The translations under genes were made by a program, and so were the position numbers. A stretch of 8,982 bases of DNA from JBMYQA01 sp049600855 (GTDB lineage: Bacteria; Bacteroidota; Bacteroidia; Cytophagales; Flammeovirgaceae): assembly GCA_049600855.1 (NCBI GenBank), contig JBMYQA010000259.1, forward strand, positions 1 to 8,982. Direction: 5' to 3'. Under the pieces are notes generated by a model. The model was not told where the DNA came from, searched no databases, and saw nothing but the letters and a program-made list of their open reading frames with translations. Positions 5,495 through 8,982 of this stretch are shown one piece after another; the stretch's first letter is position 1, and each line of letters opens with the position of its first letter.

Positions 5495-5609
5495 TACTGT
5501 AATCTGATTGCTTTATCACGACAATAACGAACCTATTGCTGATAGATACGAACTGTAGTTTCCACGTCTAAACGGGTGCTTTAGTGATCAATCAACTTTT
5601 GTTACAGTA
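5495..5609 (+). ncRNA. Candidate structured leader of mcrBC
   Basis: Three nested helices by hand folding: 5495-5502 with 5602-5609 (8 bp, a ninth G-U pair at 5494/5610), 5505-5510 with 5589-5594 (6 bp) and 5515-5519 with 5584-5588 (5 bp). The last two are separated by a 4-base bulge on the left only. Inside is a hairpin CAATA/TATTG (5522-5526 with 5534-5538, 7-base loop) and a weaker one near 5563-5578. No terminator follows, so it probably lies in the mcrBC 5' leader. A short palindrome GTTTA-ACA-TAAAC (5628-5640) sits 16 bases before the mcrB start and might affect initiation. All three frames carry stops, so this is not a lost N-terminus of McrB. Confidence 0.33.
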
Positions 5610-5656
5610 GAATATTATATTGAAGTTGTTTAACATAAACGATCTCTTCCTGAATT

Positions 5657-6883
5657 ATGGAAAGCTTTGGTGGAGCAATTGACATCCTCAAACACAAAAA
5701 ACAAATCATTCTTCAAGGTCCTCCAGGCACGGGTAAAACCTACCTTGCCAAAGACCTTGCAGAGCACCTCATTTACGGTGAGGTATCGGATATGAATCAA
5801 AAGCACATCCAAAAACAACGCTTACAAGAATCTGAACAGTTTGAACTGATCCAATTCCACCCATCGTATACCTATGAAGATTTTGTGAGAGGCATTAGCA
5901 CCAAAAGCGATGAGGGGCAACTCGAATACATTACTGAAAATAGGCTATTTGTCAATTTTGCGCAGCGGGCATTAGAAAATCTAAAAAACAGTAGTAATGA
6001 GCATTCGTTACAACGTCGCATCTTATACAAAGAATTACTGTTAGCTTTTGCCGAATACATCCAAGATTGTATTGATGGTGACGGGAAATATCCGTTAAAG
6101 GATACCGTAGTGTCATTAACTGCGGTAGAAGTAGATGCGTTTCGTTATACGGGAGATCATTGGGCCATCAAAAAGCATCCGAGAATGAAGTTTGATGACC
6201 TGCTTGAAGCTTTTCTAGCGGGTATTCCAGACCGTCAAGGCATTAAAAACTCGCCCAAACTCTCTGGTTTAGCCAAACAACACGCTTCTTATTTTATTCG
6301 CGTACTCGATGCATTTCGGGAGTGGTTGAAAACAAAAGAGATTGAAGAAAATAAATACAAGCGGAAAACAGAGAAAGAGAAAAGCTTTATTCTGCTGATT
6401 GATGAAATTAACCGCGCTAATTTGCCTTCGGTGTTGGGGGAATTGATTTATGCATTGGAGTATCGTGGAGAACAAGTGCAGTCCATGTATGCATTTGATG
6501 GAGATCACAGTTTAACCATTCCTGAGAATTTGTACCTTATTGGCACCATGAACACAGCAGACCGCAGTGTGGGACACATTGATTATGCCATTCGGAGAAG
6601 GTTTGCGTTTATTGATGTACTGCCCAATGAGCTAGCCGTTCCCAAGGGGAAAGCCCGCAAGTTATTTCTGGAAGTTGCCAAACTCTTTTCGGAAGATTAC
6701 CTCGCACCAGATTTTAAACGCAAAGATGTACAAATTGGCCATAGCTATTTCTTTGCTAAAGATGATGATGAATTACAGCTCCGATTACAATCTGAAATTA
6801 TTCCCATGCTTGAAGAATACATGAAAGATGGAATATTATTAGCTACTGCTCAAGAAAAAATCCAAGCCCTCCAACATGTATAA
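5657..6883 (+). CDS. mcrB: McrB-type AAA+ GTPase, restriction motor without specificity domain
   Basis: 408 residues. An in-frame TGA two codons before ATG 5657 rules out a longer N-terminus. Motifs: Walker A GPPGTGKT (21-28), Walker B 'ILLIDEINRAN' (245-255, D249/E250), the McrB signature 'GTMNTADRS' (296-304), and arginines R313-R315 in 'YAIRRRF'. McrB forms a GTP-fuelled ring that translocates DNA and drives the McrC nuclease. E. coli McrB has an N-terminal domain that binds methylated DNA; here only about 20 residues precede Walker A, so that domain is absent. About 130 residues (108-240) are inserted between the 'FHPSYTYEDFVRGI' region and Walker B, including 'VEVDAFRYTGDHW' and 'SGLAKQHASYF'. 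This insert could be the missing recognition module (inference). It overlaps mcrC by 8 bases, so the two are co-translated. Confidence 0.9.
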   Translation: MESFGGAIDILKHKKQIILQGPPGTGKTYLAKDLAEHLIYGEVSDMNQKHIQKQRLQESEQFELIQFHPSYTYEDFVRGISTKSDEGQLEYITENRLFVNFAQRALENLKNSSNEHSLQRRILYKELLLAFAEYIQDCIDGDGKYPLKDTVVSLTAVEVDAFRYTGDHWAIKKHPRMKFDDLLEAFLAGIPDRQGIKNSPKLSGLAKQHASYFIRVLDAFREWLKTKEIEENKYKRKTEKEKSFILLIDEINRANLPSVLGELIYALEYRGEQVQSMYAFDGDHSLTIPENLYLIGTMNTADRSVGHIDYAIRRRFAFIDVLPNELAVPKGKARKLFLEVAKLFSEDYLAPDFKRKDVQIGHSYFFAKDDDELQLRLQSEIIPMLEEYMKDGILLATAQEKIQALQHV

Positions 6884-8138
6884 GCTTTTTCATTATCCTG
6901 AGCATTACCAAGGGTTAATTGCTCCCCATACAACTGAATCTTTAACTGCTCCAACCTATCAATATCATTTTTTAGGTAAAGATGATGCCCATTGTTATCA
7001 GCTTCAAAGGACTGAGAAAGGCTATCAAGTACAAACGAGTTATTACATTGGAGTAGATTGGATAAAAAGACAACAAACAGCTATTTGTGTATCCCCCAAA
7101 CTGAATCATCCTTTAGCAGCAAAATCTTTGGAAATCGACTACATCCAAATGCTATTATCTTGTTTGCACCATTCTGAAATTAGTGCGCATACGCGCGAAT
7201 TATTTACCATAAAATGGCAAGCACCAACCATCAAATTACCCCATCACCAAGATTTACTCACTCCTTTATTGGCTGTAAGTTATTTGATGCAATTAAAACA
7301 GTTGGTGCAGAAGGGGCTTAAAAAATCATATTATAAAGTCAACTATAATTTGCATGGAAGGATTAAAGGGAAAATCTTAGTAGGACCAACCATCAAACAA
7401 AATATCTTAAAGAATAAGCAACTAAATACCGTTTGCGCTTATGATGATTTTGGTTTGAATCATAGCGAAAATCGCTTATTAAAAAAGGCACTGACTTTTG
7501 TTCATCAGTATCTTCCTAAACATACGCATTCAAAATCGTTACAGCAGCTTTTTAATTTTATTCGGCCTGCTTTTGAAAATATCTCAGCGGTTGTCACACC
7601 TCATGAAATTAAACAGCTAAAAACAACTGCGATTTATCCTGAATACGAGCAGGCATTACATTTGGCTCAGTTGATTTTAAAACGCTTTGGCTATAGTTTA
7701 TCTCATGTAGGAAATGAACAAATAGATACACCTCCGTTTTGGATCGATATGAGTAAACTCTTCGAATTGTATGTATTGGGTTTGTTGAAAGATCGTTTTC
7801 ACAATCAGCTGACGTATCACTTTTCTACTTATGGGAATGAACTCGATTACCTGTTAAATACTAACGAATACCAATTAGTGATTGATGCCAAGTACAAACC
7901 TAAATACCAAAAAGGTTTGGTTCATCAAGACATTCGGCAAGTCAGTGGGTATGCACGGCACAGTAAGGTATACCAACACCTTGGACTAACCTATCCAGAA
8001 AGCATTAATTGCCTGATCATCTATCCAGATCAAGAAAACGGATTGAGTAGCTTCGATGGGGTAGCTTTGTTAAGTGAAAAAATCCCACAATATAAAGGGA
8101 TTTACAAATTACCCGTAAAGCTACCTACCATTGCCTAA
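6876..8138 (+). CDS. mcrC: McrC-type nuclease subunit of McrBC restriction system
   Basis: 420 residues, normal for McrC. ATG 6876 lies inside the last codons of mcrB (8-base overlap), which suggests coupled translation in equal amounts. The N-terminal half (1-250) is the McrB-contacting part and contains the family motif 'NHSENRLLKKAL' (195-206). The C-terminal half is a PD-(D/E)xK endonuclease: 'KLFELYV' (294-300), D324 in 'GNELDYLL', D337-A-K339 in 'LVIDAKYKPKY', and 'QDIRQVSGYARH' (351-362). The catalytic residues look intact, so the nuclease should be active. McrC stimulates McrB GTP hydrolysis and cuts DNA when translocating complexes meet. The gene ends 39 bases before the convergent kinase gene, with no clear terminator between them. 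Confidence 0.92.
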   Translation: MYKLFHYPEHYQGLIAPHTTESLTAPTYQYHFLGKDDAHCYQLQRTEKGYQVQTSYYIGVDWIKRQQTAICVSPKLNHPLAAKSLEIDYIQMLLSCLHHSEISAHTRELFTIKWQAPTIKLPHHQDLLTPLLAVSYLMQLKQLVQKGLKKSYYKVNYNLHGRIKGKILVGPTIKQNILKNKQLNTVCAYDDFGLNHSENRLLKKALTFVHQYLPKHTHSKSLQQLFNFIRPAFENISAVVTPHEIKQLKTTAIYPEYEQALHLAQLILKRFGYSLSHVGNEQIDTPPFWIDMSKLFELYVLGLLKDRFHNQLTYHFSTYGNELDYLLNTNEYQLVIDAKYKPKYQKGLVHQDIRQVSGYARHSKVYQHLGLTYPESINCLIIYPDQENGLSSFDGVALLSEKIPQYKGIYKLPVKLPTIA

Positions 8139-8177
8139 CTTTATCCTTTCACTAGCGAATTCTATCAGATTACTTAC

Positions 8178-8982
8178 TTACAATGTACTCACCAAATTGT
8201 GAAATGCCTGCTCATCCATACTATCAATGGCCTGCTTCAATTTGCCTTTCCAATCGGTAATCCCAACAGAATCCTCAGAGATTTGATTCAAGAGCTGTCT
8301 CATTTTAGTGAGTTCATACATCTTAACTCCTTCATAATTCACAAGGATTGATTTTAAAAACTGCTTATCTGTATCAGAAAGCTTGGCTTGTGGTATTTCG
8401 GTTTCTACAACTTCTTCGGGTAATGCGATTTCCCCATCAACGTTTCCTATTGGAATGGTAAACCAGAAATTTGCCCCTTCGCCAACGGCTGATTCCACCC
8501 CAATTTCCCCCATGTGCGCTTCAATAGCAAGCTTACAAAAATAAAGTCCGATACCCGTTGAACGAACAGCTCCTGACTTTTTAGCCATCACTTGCCCAAA
8601 TTTTTGGAAGATCACTCCCTGCTTTTCTTTTGGAATTCCTTGGCCTTCATCCTGAATTTCAATTTTTACCATACGTTCTTCTATAATCGAAGAAGTTAAA
8701 GTGATTGTACTCTGATGAGGTGAATACTTAATGCTATTCGTCAATAAATTGACCATCACCCGTGTAATCAAGTCAAGGTCTGCAAAAACGGCATTTTGGG
8801 GAGCACTATGCACTTCAATCTGAATCCCTTTTTCCTTTGCTACAATGTCTACGCGTGATTTAGCAGCTTGAATCAATTTAGAAACCAAAATATCCTCATT
8901 CGTGAGTTTGATTTCAGCTTCTTCAAATTTCTGAGTATCGAGTAGATTGGTGGTTAAAATGAGCATCTGCTCGCCTGCTTGC
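8178..8982 (-). CDS. Sensor histidine kinase, C-terminal part (cut by window edge)
   Basis: The frame is open to the right edge; 267 residues are visible, five of them before the internal Met at 8966, which is not the true start. The first 26 or so residues are the second helix of the dimerisation domain ('NLLDTQKFEEAEIKL'); the phosphorylated His is outside. The HATPase_c domain is complete (numbering from Met 8966): N-box 'NLLTNSIKYSP' (73-83, N77), G1 'DEGQGIP' (106-112), F-box 'FQKFGQ' (120-125), G2 'STGIGLYFCK' (136-145) and 'GEGANFWFTIPI' (162-173). After it comes a tail of about 90 residues with 'LSDTDKQFLKSIL', 'YELTKMRQLLNQI' and 'DWKGKLKQAIDSMDEQAF', predicted helical. The sensor part, partner regulator and signal cannot be seen. 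Confidence 0.9.
   Translation of the reverse strand, partial: QAGEQMLILTTNLLDTQKFEEAEIKLTNEDILVSKLIQAAKSRVDIVAKEKGIQIEVHSAPQNAVFADLDLITRVMVNLLTNSIKYSPHQSTITLTSSIIEERMVKIEIQDEGQGIPKEKQGVIFQKFGQVMAKKSGAVRSTGIGLYFCKLAIEAHMGEIGVESAVGEGANFWFTIPIGNVDGEIALPEEVVETEIPQAKLSDTDKQFLKSILVNYEGVKMYELTKMRQLLNQISEDSVGITDWKGKLKQAIDSMDEQAFHNLVSTL

Noticed and set aside
5451..5656. Remnant of a missing N-terminal domain of McrB upstream
   Set aside because: All three plus frames carry frequent stops and no recognisable domain fragment; the interval reads as non-coding.
5188..5656. tRNA, CRISPR array or insertion sequence in the long non-coding interval
   Set aside because: No tRNA T-loop or acceptor pattern, no regularly spaced repeats, no terminal inverted repeats with target duplication and no transposase frame.
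5630..6508. Minus-strand frames at 5630-5818, 5872-6060 and 6269-6508
   Set aside because: All lie opposite mcrB, which has intact motifs throughout; no independent evidence.

Overview
The window looks like chromosomal DNA from a member of the Bacteroidota, most likely a marine or environmental Cytophagia/Saprospiria-type organism (lineage is inference). Reasons: AT-rich, compact genes; mostly no Shine-Dalgarno sequence before starts; several matches to the Bacteroidota -7 promoter box TAnnTTTG; a 7TMR-DISM receptor at one edge and a sensor histidine kinase at the other; and a LolD-type ATPase standing alone without its permease genes. No insertion sequence, integrase, tRNA, rRNA or CRISPR array was seen.

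Layout. Positions 1-663 (minus) hold the N-terminal 221 residues of a 7TMR-DISM sensor, cut by the window edge. Divergent to it, 838-2370 (plus) encodes a DUF5685-like protein carrying an extraordinary cysteine-rich insert (27 Cys in 73 residues). It converges on two small minus-strand genes (2397-2804 and 2885-3307). I recognise neither, but they align to each other and so form a tandem paralog pair. An inverted repeat sits where the convergent genes meet. A plus-strand run follows: lolD (3549-4199), a tandem-domain universal stress protein (4372-5187), a 469-base non-coding interval, then mcrB and mcrC (5657-8138) as a translationally overlapping pair. The C-terminal part of a sensor histidine kinase (8178-8982, minus) converges on mcrC and runs off the right edge.

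The most interesting parts are (1) the Cys-rich DUF5685 protein, (2) the unrecognised paralog pair, and (3) the 5188-5656 interval. In that interval, folding by eye gives two separate structured-RNA candidates. The first (about 5272-5449) has a closing helix around three abutting hairpins, a promoter-like sequence just upstream and a clear intrinsic terminator. The second (5495-5609) has three nested helices, begins right after two perfect TAnnTTTG boxes and has no terminator before mcrB, so it may be the mRNA leader of mcrBC.

Functionally, mcrBC is an anti-foreign-DNA restriction module whose McrB is only the AAA+ motor, with no N-terminal specificity domain. LolD powers lipoprotein release to the outer membrane. 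The stress protein and the edge kinases are ordinary signalling and housekeeping genes. Nothing links the genes into one pathway apart from mcrB with mcrC and the paralog pair with each other.
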